From an uncultured Paracoccaceae bacterium (GTDB taxonomy: Bacteria > Pseudomonadota > Alphaproteobacteria > Rhodobacterales > Rhodobacteraceae), in contig CALBSG010000145.1 of the NCBI GenBank assembly GCA_937927675.1, positions 1-44,058 of the forward strand: DNA of 44,058 nt, read 5' to 3'. Every line of letters begins with the position of its first letter. The first letter of the stretch is position 1. Below are positions 16,349 to 24,574 of the stretch, piece after piece. The notes beneath the pieces are model-generated. The model was not told where the DNA came from. It made no database searches and worked only from the letters and a program-made list of their open reading frames with translations. The position numbers and the translations under genes were made by a program.

Positions 16349-17561
16349 CGTCGCCCGCATCCGCGCCGATTTCCCCATCCTTGGCCGTCAGGTAAATGGC
16401 AAGCCGCTGGTCTATCTGGACAACGGGGCCTCGGCGCAAAAGCCGCGTGCGGTGATTGAGGCGATGACTGAGGCCTATTCGATGGAATACGCCAATGTTC
16501 ACAGGGGCTTGCACTATCTTTCCAATGTCGCGACGGAAAAGTACGAAGCCGTGCGTGGCACGGTGGCCCGCTTTTTGAACGCCGCGCATGAAGATGAGAT
16601 CATCTTCACCACGGGCGCGACCGAAGGCATCAATCTGATCTCTTACGGCTGGGCCGCGCCGCGTTTGCAGGCGGGGGATGAGATTGTTCTGTCGGTGATG
16701 GAGCATCACGCCAATATTGTGCCGTGGCATTTTCTGCGTGAACGCCAAGGCGTGGTGCTGAAATGGGTTGAGATCGACGCCAAGGGCGATTTGGATCCCC
16801 AAGCGGTGATTGACGCGATTGGGCCAAAGACCAAGTTGGTCGCAATTTCCCATATGTCCAATGTGTTGGGAACCGTTGTTGATGTAAAATCCATCTGCGC
16901 CGCCGCCCGCGAAAAGGGGGTTCCGGTGCTGGTCGATGGCTCGCAAGCCTCGGTTCATATGCCGGTGGATGTGCAAGATATCGGCGCCGATTTCTACGCC
17001 ATCACCGGGCATAAGCTGTATGGGCCGTCCGGCTCTGGGGCGATCTGGGTGAACCGCGCCCGGCAGGCCGAGATGCGGCCCTTCCTTGGTGGCGGCGATA
17101 TGATCCGCGAGGTGACGCGCGACGCGGTGACCTACAACGACCCGCCGATGAAGTTTGAGGCCGGAACACCCGGCATCGTGCAGCAGATCGGGCTTGGCGT
17201 GGCCTTGGACTATCTGATGGGCCTTGGCATGGCCAATGTCGCCGCGCATGAACGGTCGATCCGCGATTATGCGCGTGACAGACTTTCTGGCCTTAACTGG
17301 TTGCAAGTGCAGGGAAATTCGGCAGGGAAGGGGGCTATCTTCTCCTTCACGCTGGATGGTCCGGCCCATGCGCATGACATCTCGACTGTCCTCGACAAGC
17401 GCGGCATCGCAGTTCGGGCCGGCACCCATTGCGCCATGCCGTTGATGGAGCATCTGGGCGTTACGGCGACCTGCCGCGCCTCCTTCGGGCTTTACAACAC
17501 GACGGCAGAGGTCGATGCGCTGATTTCGGCCTTGGAACTTTGCCACGAACTTTTTGCCTAA
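16341..17561 (+). CDS. sufS: Cysteine desulfurase SufS (class II)
   Basis: Second sulfur donor of the operon, 406 residues as expected for SufS/CsdA. Visible motifs: PLVYLDNGASAQKP near the N-terminus, TTGATEGINLI (about 90-100), His pair in VMEHHANIVPW (about 119-129), the PLP lysine in ITGHKLYGPSG (Lys about 225) and the persulfide Cys in RAGTHCAMP (Cys about 364). Class II enzymes normally need SufE or SufU to take the sulfur, and neither is encoded in this window. ATG 16341 lies inside the end of the Yip1-like gene. tRNA-Arg follows 43 bases after the stop with no terminator visible between. Confidence 0.96.
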   Translation: MYDVARIRADFPILGRQVNGKPLVYLDNGASAQKPRAVIEAMTEAYSMEYANVHRGLHYLSNVATEKYEAVRGTVARFLNAAHEDEIIFTTGATEGINLISYGWAAPRLQAGDEIVLSVMEHHANIVPWHFLRERQGVVLKWVEIDAKGDLDPQAVIDAIGPKTKLVAISHMSNVLGTVVDVKSICAAAREKGVPVLVDGSQASVHMPVDVQDIGADFYAITGHKLYGPSGSGAIWVNRARQAEMRPFLGGGDMIREVTRDAVTYNDPPMKFEAGTPGIVQQIGLGVALDYLMGLGMANVAAHERSIRDYARDRLSGLNWLQVQGNSAGKGAIFSFTLDGPAHAHDISTVLDKRGIAVRAGTHCAMPLMEHLGVTATCRASFGLYNTTAEVDALISALELCHELFA

Positions 17562-17604
17562 GGGGCGTTGCAGCGCCGGGCGGGGCAGGGTATAGCGATG
17601 GCAG

Positions 17605-17681
17605 GCACCCATAGCTCAGCTGGATAGAGTGTCGCCCTCCGAAGGCGAAGGTCGCACGTTCGAATCGTGCTGGGTGCGCCA
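17605..17681 (+). tRNA. tRNA-Arg (anticodon CCG)
   Basis: A full cloverleaf of 77 bases: acceptor GCACCCA/TGGGTGC, D-arm GCTC...GAGT, anticodon stem TCGCC/GGCGA around loop CTCCGAA (anticodon CCG, reads CGG), T-arm GCACG-TTCGAAT-CGTGC, and an encoded CCA end. It lies just after sufS and probably shares its transcript. Confidence 0.97.
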
Positions 17682-17688
17682 ACTCCCT

Positions 17689-18792
17689 TTATGAACGCAA
17701 TCGCAGCCCTTGCGCGTCGAAGAACGCCTTGCGCGCGACCGTGGCGGGTTGACCAAGCACCGTAACCGCTTGCCCCTCCACTGCAAATTCTCGGGCGATA
17801 TGGGCCGAGGCCAGAACATGCCCCACAGAATAGCCATGGTCAGAATAGGTGATGTGGCCGATCTGTTGGCCATTCAGCATCACAGGGGTGAAATCCGGGG
17901 CAGGGCTGTCGCTCGTCAGGCTTAGACCGACCCAAGCTGTCGGAGCGCCCTGATCGCGCAGCCGCACCAATGCCTCGCGGCCGATGAAATCGCCCTTGTC
18001 GAATTTGATGAAAGCGTCGGTGCCAACATGAAACGGCGTATTCGTCTCGTCCATGTCGATGCCATGGGCGGGGTAAAGCTTTTCAAGGCCCAAGGTGAAC
18101 ATGGCCTTGACGCCATAGGGTCGCAATCCAAAGGCACCACCCGCTGCAAAGAGTGTATTCCAGATGCCCGCCGCCTCATCTGCAGGAACAAAGAGTTCAA
18201 AACCCAGCTCACCAGTGACGCCTGTGCGCGAGATCATGACCCGCGTGCCGTCCACAGTACCATAGGTGAAACTCCAACGTTTCAGAGCGGTTAGATCGGC
18301 ATCTTCGATCACACTTTGAAGCAGCGCCCGCGATTTTGGGCCTTGGATCGTTGGGAACGCAATCGCTGCGGTTTGATCGGTGACATAGGCGCGGCGGCCG
18401 CTGGCATGGCTGAAAAACCAATCGCGCATCTTCAACCGATTGCGCGAGCCGGAGACGATCAGGAAATGTTCCTCTGCCAGACGGAACACCGTCAAGTCAT
18501 CCATAATCCCGCCATCCGGCGCGCAAACGCTGGCATAGCGTGCCTGACCGGGGCGCATGGCGGCAGCATCATTGACGATCAGATGGTTGACCAAGGCCTC
18601 GGCGTCTGGTCCCTTGATGTCAATTTTTCCCATGGTGGAAAGGTCTTGCAGGCCAACATTGCGACGCGTGTTCAGGTGTTCTGCGGCAACGTCGCCATAG
18701 CTGTGGACGTTGAGAAACCCACCGCCAACCGGGCCCATCTGCGCCCCCATGGCGGAGGCGAGGGCGTGAAACGGGGTGCGGCGCAGGGGCAT
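17689..18792 (-). CDS. GcvT-like folate-dependent aminomethyltransferase family protein
   Basis: A 367-residue member of the GcvT/dimethylglycine-oxidase C-domain family, which moves one-carbon units to tetrahydrofolate. Typical segments are VGLQDLSTMGKIDIKGPDAE, APDGGIMDDLTVFRL (folate-pocket Asp), ISRTGVTGELGFELFVP and GLRPYGVKAMFTLGLEKLYP. No glycine cleavage partners (GcvH, GcvP) are near, so it is probably a stand-alone demethylase-like enzyme rather than the canonical T-protein. It does not look like the DMSP demethylase DmdA. An inverted repeat sits about 65 bases upstream. It is convergent with tRNA-Arg. Confidence 0.82.
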   Translation of the reverse strand: MPLRRTPFHALASAMGAQMGPVGGGFLNVHSYGDVAAEHLNTRRNVGLQDLSTMGKIDIKGPDAEALVNHLIVNDAAAMRPGQARYASVCAPDGGIMDDLTVFRLAEEHFLIVSGSRNRLKMRDWFFSHASGRRAYVTDQTAAIAFPTIQGPKSRALLQSVIEDADLTALKRWSFTYGTVDGTRVMISRTGVTGELGFELFVPADEAAGIWNTLFAAGGAFGLRPYGVKAMFTLGLEKLYPAHGIDMDETNTPFHVGTDAFIKFDKGDFIGREALVRLRDQGAPTAWVGLSLTSDSPAPDFTPVMLNGQQIGHITYSDHGYSVGHVLASAHIAREFAVEGQAVTVLGQPATVARKAFFDAQGLRLRS

Positions 18793-18854
18793 GGTGATCT
18801 CCGAATGGTGCTGCCTCAGATTGACCAGACCAACGCGTCACGCAGCGCAGTATG

Positions 18855-18869
18855 CGACATTAAATGTCG
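18855..18869. promoter_or_regulatory. Inverted repeat upstream of the GcvT-like gene
   Basis: CGACAT-TAA-ATGTCG: six-base arms around a three-base centre, in the 104-base gap before the GcvT-like gene. The length and AT centre fit a dimeric regulator operator. The regulator is not identified. Confidence 0.45.
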
Positions 18870-18896
18870 GTAATAGGTGGGTTCTGCGTGCAAATG

Positions 18897-19214
18897 TCAC
18901 AAACTGCCGCGCTCCAGCTTTCGCAAATAGGCGCTGGAGACATAACCCTTCAGTCCGCGTGCTTGTTTCAGCGCAACCTTGCACCAGCTGGTATTGCCCG
19001 AGCGTTCGCAACTGTTCAGCCAAAGCACCGTGCCATTGGGCAGGCCGACGATGACGTTATAGCCAACCCCAGGACCAGCGCGCATTTTCAGCATATCGTC
19101 GTCTTCGACACCGACGACCTCATAATAGCCTTTGGGCTCGGCCTGAGCGGGGACTGCGGTGATGGTGGCAGATAGTGCCAGCGCCAAGAGGAGCCGAGAA
19201 ATGAAAGTGTCCAT
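18897..19214 (-). CDS. Secreted bacterial SH3 (SH3b) domain protein
   Basis: A 105-residue exported protein. The N-terminus MDTFISRLLLALALSATITA with VPAQA is a Sec signal peptide, cleavage likely after AQA at about residue 26. The mature part is one SH3b domain: MLKMRAGPGVGYNVIVGLPN, then NGTVLWLNSCERSGNTSWCK and GLKGYVSSAYLRKL. The paired cysteines (NSCERSGNTSWC) may form a disulfide in the periplasm. SH3b domains often bind peptidoglycan or mediate envelope contacts; the target here is unknown. ATG 19214 is preferred over an upstream TTG at 19226, since it gives the better signal peptide. It lies upstream of the GcvT-like gene on the same strand, 104 bases away. Confidence 0.8.
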   Translation of the reverse strand: MDTFISRLLLALALSATITAVPAQAEPKGYYEVVGVEDDDMLKMRAGPGVGYNVIVGLPNGTVLWLNSCERSGNTSWCKVALKQARGLKGYVSSAYLRKLERGSL

Positions 19215-19320
19215 GAATAATGCCAAGGCTGTTTCTATGGGCGAAAGCTTAGACCGCGGTGGCGTTTCAAGGCAATGGGAAGAGCCAGTTGTGCGGCGGC
19301 GATCCGATATCAGTTTGTCG

Positions 19321-19346
19321 CATAATCAATATTATGTAATATACAT
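19321..19346 (-). promoter_or_regulatory. AT-rich nested palindromes upstream of the SH3b gene
   Basis: CATAAT(caat)ATTATG at 19321-19336 shares bases with ATGTA(ata)TACAT at 19334-19346. It is much more AT-rich than its surroundings and lies 107 bases before the SH3b start, so promoter or operator function is plausible. Confidence 0.35.
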
Positions 19347-19547
19347 GCCAACAAAAGAGGCTTAAGACGCTACAAATGCCAACTTAATGCGATTGGCGTC
19401 GGATGCTACCGATCAGCCCCGTGCAGACAGACAAGTTGTTGCGCCAGACGTCCATGCGGCGTTCCAGCAGGATCACGGGTTCCAGATTTAATGTGCAACC
19501 GCTATCCGCGCCGTTTGGCTGGTGGTCGACTGCTGGTCGGCCCGCAA

Positions 19548-19573
19548 TCAGGTCAGCTCCTTGGTTGACCTGA
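19548..19573. repeat. Inverted repeat TCAGGTCA / TGACCTGA
   Basis: Perfect eight-base arms around a ten-base centre (GCTCCTTGGT). There is no T-run on either side, so it is not an obvious terminator; it may be a stem in an RNA or a protein site. Confidence 0.4.
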
Positions 19574-19604
19574 TAACCGCGCTGCGCCGATCGCCAAAGA
19601 CAAA

Positions 19605-19626
19605 GGGCTGGCGTTGCCGCCAGCCC
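19605..19626 (-). terminator. Intrinsic terminator after tsf
   Basis: GGGCTGGC(gttgcc)GCCAGCCC hairpin about 25 bases beyond the tsf stop. On the minus strand it is followed by a T-rich tail (TTTGTCTTT). Confidence 0.8.
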
Positions 19627-19650
19627 CTGCCCTGAATCTGGTGCTGAAAC

Positions 19651-20562
19651 TCAGCCCTGAACCATCTTCGCAACTTCAGCTGCGAAATCTTCTTCTTTCT
19701 TCTCAACGCCTTCGCCAACCATCACGCGGGCATAGCCGGTGATCTCGACGCCAGCCTCTTTCGCGGCGGCTTCAACGGTCAGGTCGGGGTTGATGACGAA
19801 AGCCTGACCCATCAGCGTGTTTTCCGACAGGAAGCGCTTCATACGGCCCGGGATGATGTTGTTGTGGATCACAGCATCGGGCTTCGGCTTGGCCGACGCG
19901 GCGTTTTCTTCCAGCGCCTTGGCGGTCTGCACGGAGAGTTCACGCTCGACCAGAACCGGGTCAAGGGTGGCTTCGCTCAGCGACAGCGGATTGGTCGCAG
20001 CGATGTGCATCGCGAATTGCTTGCCGATCTCTTGGGCCTTGGCAGCCGGGCCGTTCAGCGCAACGAGAACGCCGATTTTGCCCATGCCTTCAGCAGCGGC
20101 GTTGTGCACATAGGACACAACGGTTTCGCCTTCGAGAATGTGCATGCGGCGGAAGGTCATGTTCTCGCCGATACGGGCGATGGTTTCCTGAATGGTTTCG
20201 TCAACCGACTTGCCGTTCAGGTGGGCAGCTTTCACCACCTCAACCGAGTCGCCCGCGCTCAGCGCGACTTTGGCGACTTCACGCACCAGCGCCTGGAAAT
20301 CGGCGTTCTTGGCAACGAAGTCGGTTTCCGAGTTGATCTCGACAGCCACGCCTTTGCCGTTCGACACAGCCACACCAACGAGGCCTTCGGCGGCGACGCG
20401 GTCAGCTTTCTTGGCGGCTTTCGCCAGACCCTTGGTACGCAGCCAGTCAACAGCGGCTTCCATGTTGCCGTCGTTTTCGGTCAGCGCCTTTTTGGCGTCC
20501 ATCATGCCTGCGCCGGTCGAATCGCGCAGCTCTTTCACCATTGCAGCGGTGATTGCGGTCAT
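19651..20562 (-). CDS. tsf: Translation elongation factor Ts
   Basis: Nucleotide exchange factor for EF-Tu, cytoplasmic. 303 residues with the UBA-like N-terminus and its signature LRDSTGAGMMDAKKAL (about 11-26), then NSETDFVAKN (about 78-87), part of the core contacting EF-Tu. C-terminal half contains MHIAATNPL and the FVINPDLTVEAAAKEAG region. It follows rpsB by 79 bases on the same strand, the standard bacterial rpsB-tsf order, and ends at a clear terminator. Confidence 0.98.
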   Translation of the reverse strand: MTAITAAMVKELRDSTGAGMMDAKKALTENDGNMEAAVDWLRTKGLAKAAKKADRVAAEGLVGVAVSNGKGVAVEINSETDFVAKNADFQALVREVAKVALSAGDSVEVVKAAHLNGKSVDETIQETIARIGENMTFRRMHILEGETVVSYVHNAAAEGMGKIGVLVALNGPAAKAQEIGKQFAMHIAATNPLSLSEATLDPVLVERELSVQTAKALEENAASAKPKPDAVIHNNIIPGRMKRFLSENTLMGQAFVINPDLTVEAAAKEAGVEITGYARVMVGEGVEKKEEDFAAEVAKMVQG

Positions 20563-20641
20563 TTTTCAGACTCCTGAATTCCTGAAATGGATTGGCGGGG
20601 AGTATTCCCCCCGCCGGATGTCATGGTCGTGACAAGGCCGA

Positions 20642-21397
20642 TCAGGCCTCGGCAGCTTCCTCGGCCGGAGCTTCTTCCAAAGCGCCAAGGTCAACGCCAG
20701 CCGCGCCCATTTGGGCCGACATGCCGTCCAGAGCTGCACGGGCGATCAGGTCGCAGTACAGAGCAATGGCGCGGGCCGCGTCGTCGTTGCCGGGGATGAC
20801 ATAGTCAACGCCCTTGGGCGAGCAGTTGGTGTCGACGATGCCGACAACCGGGATGCCCAGCTTTTGTGCTTCGAGGATGGCGAGGTCTTCCTTACCAACG
20901 TCGATCACGAACAGCAGGTCCGGGGTGCCGCCCATTTCACGGATGCCGCCGAGCGAAGCTTGCAGCTTGGCCTGGTCGCGTTCCATCATCAGGCGTTCTT
21001 TCTTGGTCAGGCCTTCGCCGCCAGCGCCCAGAACTTCGTCGATGTGCTTCAGACGCTGGATCGACTTCGACACGGTCTGCCAGTTGGTCAGCGTGCCGCC
21101 CAGCCAGCGGTGGTTCATGAAATACTGTGCGCATTTCTCAGCGGCTTCGGCGACCGGCTTTTGAGCCTGACGTTTGGTGCCGACGAACAGGATGCGGCCG
21201 CCCTTGGCGACGGTGTCGCGCACGACCTTCAGAGCGGCGTCCAGCATCGGGACGGTCTGGGTCAGGTCGAGGATATGGATGCCGTTGCGGTCACCGTAGA
21301 TATACTCGCCCATGCGCGGGTTCCAACGCTGGGTCTGGTGGCCGTAGTGAACGCCAGCTTCCAACAGCTGACGCATGGAGAACTCGGGAAGAGCCAT
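20642..21397 (-). CDS. rpsB: 30S ribosomal protein S2
   Basis: Small-subunit protein S2, 251 residues. Family markers include MRQLLEAGVHYGHQTQRWNP at the N-terminus, FVGTKRQAQ, HRWLGGTLTNWQT and GIVDTNCSPKGVDYVIPGND. The C-terminal tail is Ala/Glu-rich (EAPAEEAAEA), usual in alphaproteobacteria. It heads the rpsB-tsf operon. The leader between here and the neighbouring gene is about 180 bases; TATCAT-like and TAGGGA-like -10 candidates exist there but I cannot decide the start point. S2 often represses its own mRNA, which this leader would allow. Confidence 0.98.
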   Translation of the reverse strand: MALPEFSMRQLLEAGVHYGHQTQRWNPRMGEYIYGDRNGIHILDLTQTVPMLDAALKVVRDTVAKGGRILFVGTKRQAQKPVAEAAEKCAQYFMNHRWLGGTLTNWQTVSKSIQRLKHIDEVLGAGGEGLTKKERLMMERDQAKLQASLGGIREMGGTPDLLFVIDVGKEDLAILEAQKLGIPVVGIVDTNCSPKGVDYVIPGNDDAARAIALYCDLIARAALDGMSAQMGAAGVDLGALEEAPAEEAAEA

Positions 21398-21575
21398 GTC
21401 TTTTCCTTTTCCGGTTTAAACCTTGGCGCGGCCGTCTTCAGGGTTGCCCCCAACCGGCGGATGATACGGGATTTCTCCCCGCGGCACCCAAGCCGCACCT
21501 GTGAAGTGGCGCGTCCCTACACTGCCCTGTCATGGAACGCAAGCCGAAAGCCGTAGAGACGTTGGTGCGTTGGCC

Positions 21576-22511
21576 CTAGCCGTGCCAGCTTTGGCTGATG
21601 GCCGCAACATGGCGCAGGTCGGTGCCGCAGCAGCCCCCCAAGACCCGCAGGCCCGGCAGGCGCTGGCGCAGCGCGGCATAGGCGCGTGCCAGATCGTCGG
21701 GATCGCCATCATCCAGTTCGGTGGCCGCGTCAAGTTCCGCATGGCTTTGGCGCGAGGCATTGGCCCGCAACAGGCCTAGCCGCGTCGTCCATGCCCCACG
21801 CAGATTGGTGGCAAAATGATCTGGGTGGGCGCAGTTGATCCCATACCATGCAGGATAGCCCGAGGTCGCGGCATCTGTCACCGTAATCGCCTCGGCCAAG
21901 GTCAGGCCGCCCAAAAGCTTGCCATCGGTCTCGACCGTAAAGGACAGCACCACAGGCACCCCGACATCCTGTGCTGCCTCTGCGATGCCGATCGCCTCAC
22001 CCGTCGAGGAAATCGTCATCGCCGTGACCAGATCCACCCCCTCATCGGCCAGCACACCAATCTGCCGATGGTGGTAGTCAAACGCCTCGTCGGGGCCGAG
22101 AACACTGTCTGGCTTGTAGGCATCGCCATGCGGTCCGATCACGCCGTTTATCAAGGCATCACCTTGCCCATGGGCGTCACGCAGGCTTTCGGCAAAGGCC
22201 ACCGCCTCGCGATTGAGGTAATCGATTTGACCGGGCGCCAGGCCCATCGTCTCGCCCCAGCCTTCGCTGGCCCGCCACGTCGCGGTGTCCAGCACATATC
22301 CCAGCCCAAGATTTGCGGCCTGATCCAGAAAGCCGTTGAAATAGCGCCGCATCGCAGCCCGGCCTTCGGCGCGCTCAAGCAGTGTGAAGGCGGCGAAATG
22401 CGGCAGATCCAGCCCTTCGTGAAAGATCATCGTGGTTTCCAACCCGCCATCGGTCAGATGCAAACGGTCCGCCATCCGGGACAAAAGCGCTGTGGTTGCT
22501 GCATTTGACAT
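21576..22511 (-). CDS. Homocysteine S-methyltransferase family protein
   Basis: A 311-residue TIM-barrel protein of the homocysteine S-methyltransferase/BHMT family. The three zinc-binding cysteines are present: GINCAHP (Cys about 227) and LGGCCGTD (Cys about 294 and 295). N-terminal LTDGGLETTMIFHEGLDLPH is the usual substrate loop. Methyl donor could be betaine or S-methylmethionine; the protein cannot tell which. ATG 22511 (MSNAATTALLSRM) is preferred over an upstream in-frame codon at 22535. It is divergent from psuK with 234 bases between, in which I see no recognisable riboswitch. Confidence 0.85.
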   Translation of the reverse strand: MSNAATTALLSRMADRLHLTDGGLETTMIFHEGLDLPHFAAFTLLERAEGRAAMRRYFNGFLDQAANLGLGYVLDTATWRASEGWGETMGLAPGQIDYLNREAVAFAESLRDAHGQGDALINGVIGPHGDAYKPDSVLGPDEAFDYHHRQIGVLADEGVDLVTAMTISSTGEAIGIAEAAQDVGVPVVLSFTVETDGKLLGGLTLAEAITVTDAATSGYPAWYGINCAHPDHFATNLRGAWTTRLGLLRANASRQSHAELDAATELDDGDPDDLARAYAALRQRLPGLRVLGGCCGTDLRHVAAISQSWHG

Positions 22512-22745
22512 CTCGTCCCCCCTGATCTGGCCCACTGGCAGGGGACCGAAGGCCGAGCGGGGCCGCGCTACGGCAGTCGGGCGTAGGTCTGGCCGCCCTG
22601 CCCCACAGGCGCAACAGCATCTCAGGGCGAAAGCGCATGGCCTGACATTAGCAGGAAATCAGCCCGATTGCGACGGGCATCACGGCAGCGCTGCACGGCA
22701 TATAGCCCCCTTGCGCAGCCCCGGTCAGTCGGGCGATGAAGGGTC

Positions 22746-23636
22746 ATGACACCAGATATCCTCTGCATCGGTTCTATTCTTTGGGACATCATCGGCCGCT
22801 CACCCGCCTCGATGCGGCTTGGCTCGGATGTGCCAGGGCGTATCACCCGGTTGCCGGGGGGCGTGGCCATGAACATCGCCATGACTTTGGCACGGTTTGG
22901 CCTGACCCCTGCGATCCTGACGGCCATTGGCCGCGACGCCGAGGGCGATGAACTGATCGCCGCTTGCGCCCGCATGGGGCTTGCGACCGACCATGCCTAT
23001 CGCTCGGATGATCTGCCGACCGACCGCTATATGGCGGTCGAGGGAGCCAATGGGTTGATCGCGGCCATCGCCGACGCCCATTCGCTAGAGGCTGCGGGCG
23101 ACAAGATTTTGCGGCCTTTGGCCAACGGCGCGCTCGGGTCGGCGACAACGCCTTGGGCGGGGTTGATTGCGCTGGATGGCAATCTGACCGAGGCACTTTT
23201 GGCCGAGATCGCTGCCTCACCGCTCTTTGCCGCCGCCGACCTGCGGGTGGCCCCGGCCAGCCCCGGCAAGGCCGAGCGGCTGTTGCCGTTGCTGAAACAC
23301 CCACGTGCGACGCTCTATGTCAATCTTGAGGAAGCCAATCTTCTGACCCGCGGCCATGCCGAGACCGCTGCCGCCGCAGCCGAGGCGCTGCTGGCGCGGG
23401 GGGCTGGTCGGGTCTTGGTGACCAATGGCGGCAAGGCTTGCGCCGAAGGCACCGCAGGCCTTGGTGTAATTTCTGACGCCCCGCCGCCGGTGATGGTGGC
23501 GCGTGTCACCGGCGCGGGCGATACGTTCATGGCGGCCCATATCGTGGCCGAGCGTGACGGGGCCGACCGTGCCGCTGCGCTCTCTCGTGCCCTCAAGGCC
23601 GCTGCCACATATGTTTCTGGAGAAATCGGATCATGA
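22746..23636 (+). CDS. psuK: Pseudouridine kinase (PfkB family)
   Basis: PfkB-family sugar kinase of 296 residues. N-terminal ILCIGSILWDIIGRS and RLPGGVAMNIAMTLARFGL form the sugar-binding region, and the C-terminal anion hole/catalytic motif VTGAGDTFMAAH (Asp as base) is intact. The family alone would only say carbohydrate kinase, but its stop overlaps the start of psuG (ATGA). That pairing is the pseudouridine catabolism operon, in which the kinase makes pseudouridine 5'-phosphate. No pseudouridine transporter gene lies in the window. Confidence 0.88.
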   Translation: MTPDILCIGSILWDIIGRSPASMRLGSDVPGRITRLPGGVAMNIAMTLARFGLTPAILTAIGRDAEGDELIAACARMGLATDHAYRSDDLPTDRYMAVEGANGLIAAIADAHSLEAAGDKILRPLANGALGSATTPWAGLIALDGNLTEALLAEIAASPLFAAADLRVAPASPGKAERLLPLLKHPRATLYVNLEEANLLTRGHAETAAAAAEALLARGAGRVLVTNGGKACAEGTAGLGVISDAPPPVMVARVTGAGDTFMAAHIVAERDGADRAAALSRALKAAATYVSGEIGS

Positions 23637-24541
23637 CCGCCCTGCCCCTTACATTTTCGCCCGAAGTTGCCGAGGCCCGCGCAGGCGGCGCGCCGATCGT
23701 GGCTTTGGAAAGCACCATTATCACCCACGGCATGCCGTTTCCGCAAAACGTCGAAGCCGCCCGCGCGGTCGAGGCTGAAATCCGCGCTCATGGTGCGGTG
23801 CCTGCGACCATTGCCATCATGGACGGGCGCATCCACATCGGTTTGACCGAGGGTGAGTTGGACAGGCTTGGTCAGGCGACCCATGTCGCCAAGCTGTCGC
23901 GCGCTGATCTGGCCGCCTGCCTTGCCACCGGGGGGATCGGGGCCACCACAGTGGCAGCCACCATGATCTGCGCCCATGTGGCGGGCATCAAGGTGTTCGC
24001 CACAGGCGGCATTGGCGGCGTGCATCGGGGGGCGGAAACCTCGTTCGACATTTCTGCCGATCTGATGGAATTGGCCGCGACGCCGGTCACCGTGGTGGCC
24101 GCCGGGGCCAAGGCCATTCTCGACCTGCCCAAAACGCTGGAAGTGCTGGAAACCCAAGGCGTGCCGGTCATCGCCTTTGGTCAGGATGAATTCCCGGCCT
24201 TCTGGTCGCGCTCCTCGGGATTGAAGGCGCCGTTGCGGATGGACGACCCGCGCGAGATCGCCGCCGCCCACCAGATGCGGGGGCTGCTTGGCCTGCCGGG
24301 CGGGCAGTTGGTGGCAAATCCGATCCCGGCCGAGGCTGAAATTCCGCGCGAAGACATCAACCCGGCCATCGAGGCCGCTTTGGTCGAGGCCGAGGCGCAA
24401 GGCATCAGCGCCAAAGACGTGACCCCCTTCCTGCTGGACCGCATCTTCCAGATCACCGAAGGCCGCTCTCTGGCGTCAAACATCGCCCTTGTGCTGTCAA
24501 ATGCCCGGCTTGGCGCGGCGATTGCGAAAGCCATGCGCTGA
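23633..24541 (+). CDS. psuG: Pseudouridine-5'-phosphate glycosidase
   Basis: Cleaves the C-C glycosidic bond of pseudouridine 5'-phosphate to uracil and ribose 5-phosphate. 302 residues, close to the E. coli length. Visible family motifs: VALESTIITHGMPFPQNVEA (catalytic Glu about 25), HVAKLSRADLA (Lys about 84), the glycine-rich TGGIGATTVAATM and FATGGIGGVHRGAE, VVAAGAKAILDLPKTLEVLE, and the C-terminal DVTPFLLDRI followed by ASNIALVLSNA. It is translationally coupled to psuK and 33 bases before the DUF502 gene. Confidence 0.95.
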   Translation: MTALPLTFSPEVAEARAGGAPIVALESTIITHGMPFPQNVEAARAVEAEIRAHGAVPATIAIMDGRIHIGLTEGELDRLGQATHVAKLSRADLAACLATGGIGATTVAATMICAHVAGIKVFATGGIGGVHRGAETSFDISADLMELAATPVTVVAAGAKAILDLPKTLEVLETQGVPVIAFGQDEFPAFWSRSSGLKAPLRMDDPREIAAAHQMRGLLGLPGGQLVANPIPAEAEIPREDINPAIEAALVEAEAQGISAKDVTPFLLDRIFQITEGRSLASNIALVLSNARLGAAIAKAMR

Positions 24542-24574
24542 CCGTAGAGTGGCGGTGCGCGCACAGGAGGCCCC

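Larger units (their letters stand above)
19227..19600. other. Gene-poor stretch between the SH3b gene and tsf
   Basis: No credible reading frame. Two things stand out. An AT-rich island at 19321-19346 has overlapping palindromes (CATAAT-CAAT-ATTATG and ATGTA-ATA-TACAT), a likely promoter/operator area for the SH3b gene. An inverted repeat, TCAGGTCA/TGACCTGA, lies at 19548-19573. The rest shows no structure I can name. Confidence 0.5.

Noticed and set aside
22512..22745. Possible cobalamin riboswitch before the homocysteine methyltransferase
   Set aside because: A GGCCAGACCTACGCC word resembles the B12 box loosely, but the other conserved blocks of the riboswitch are missing.
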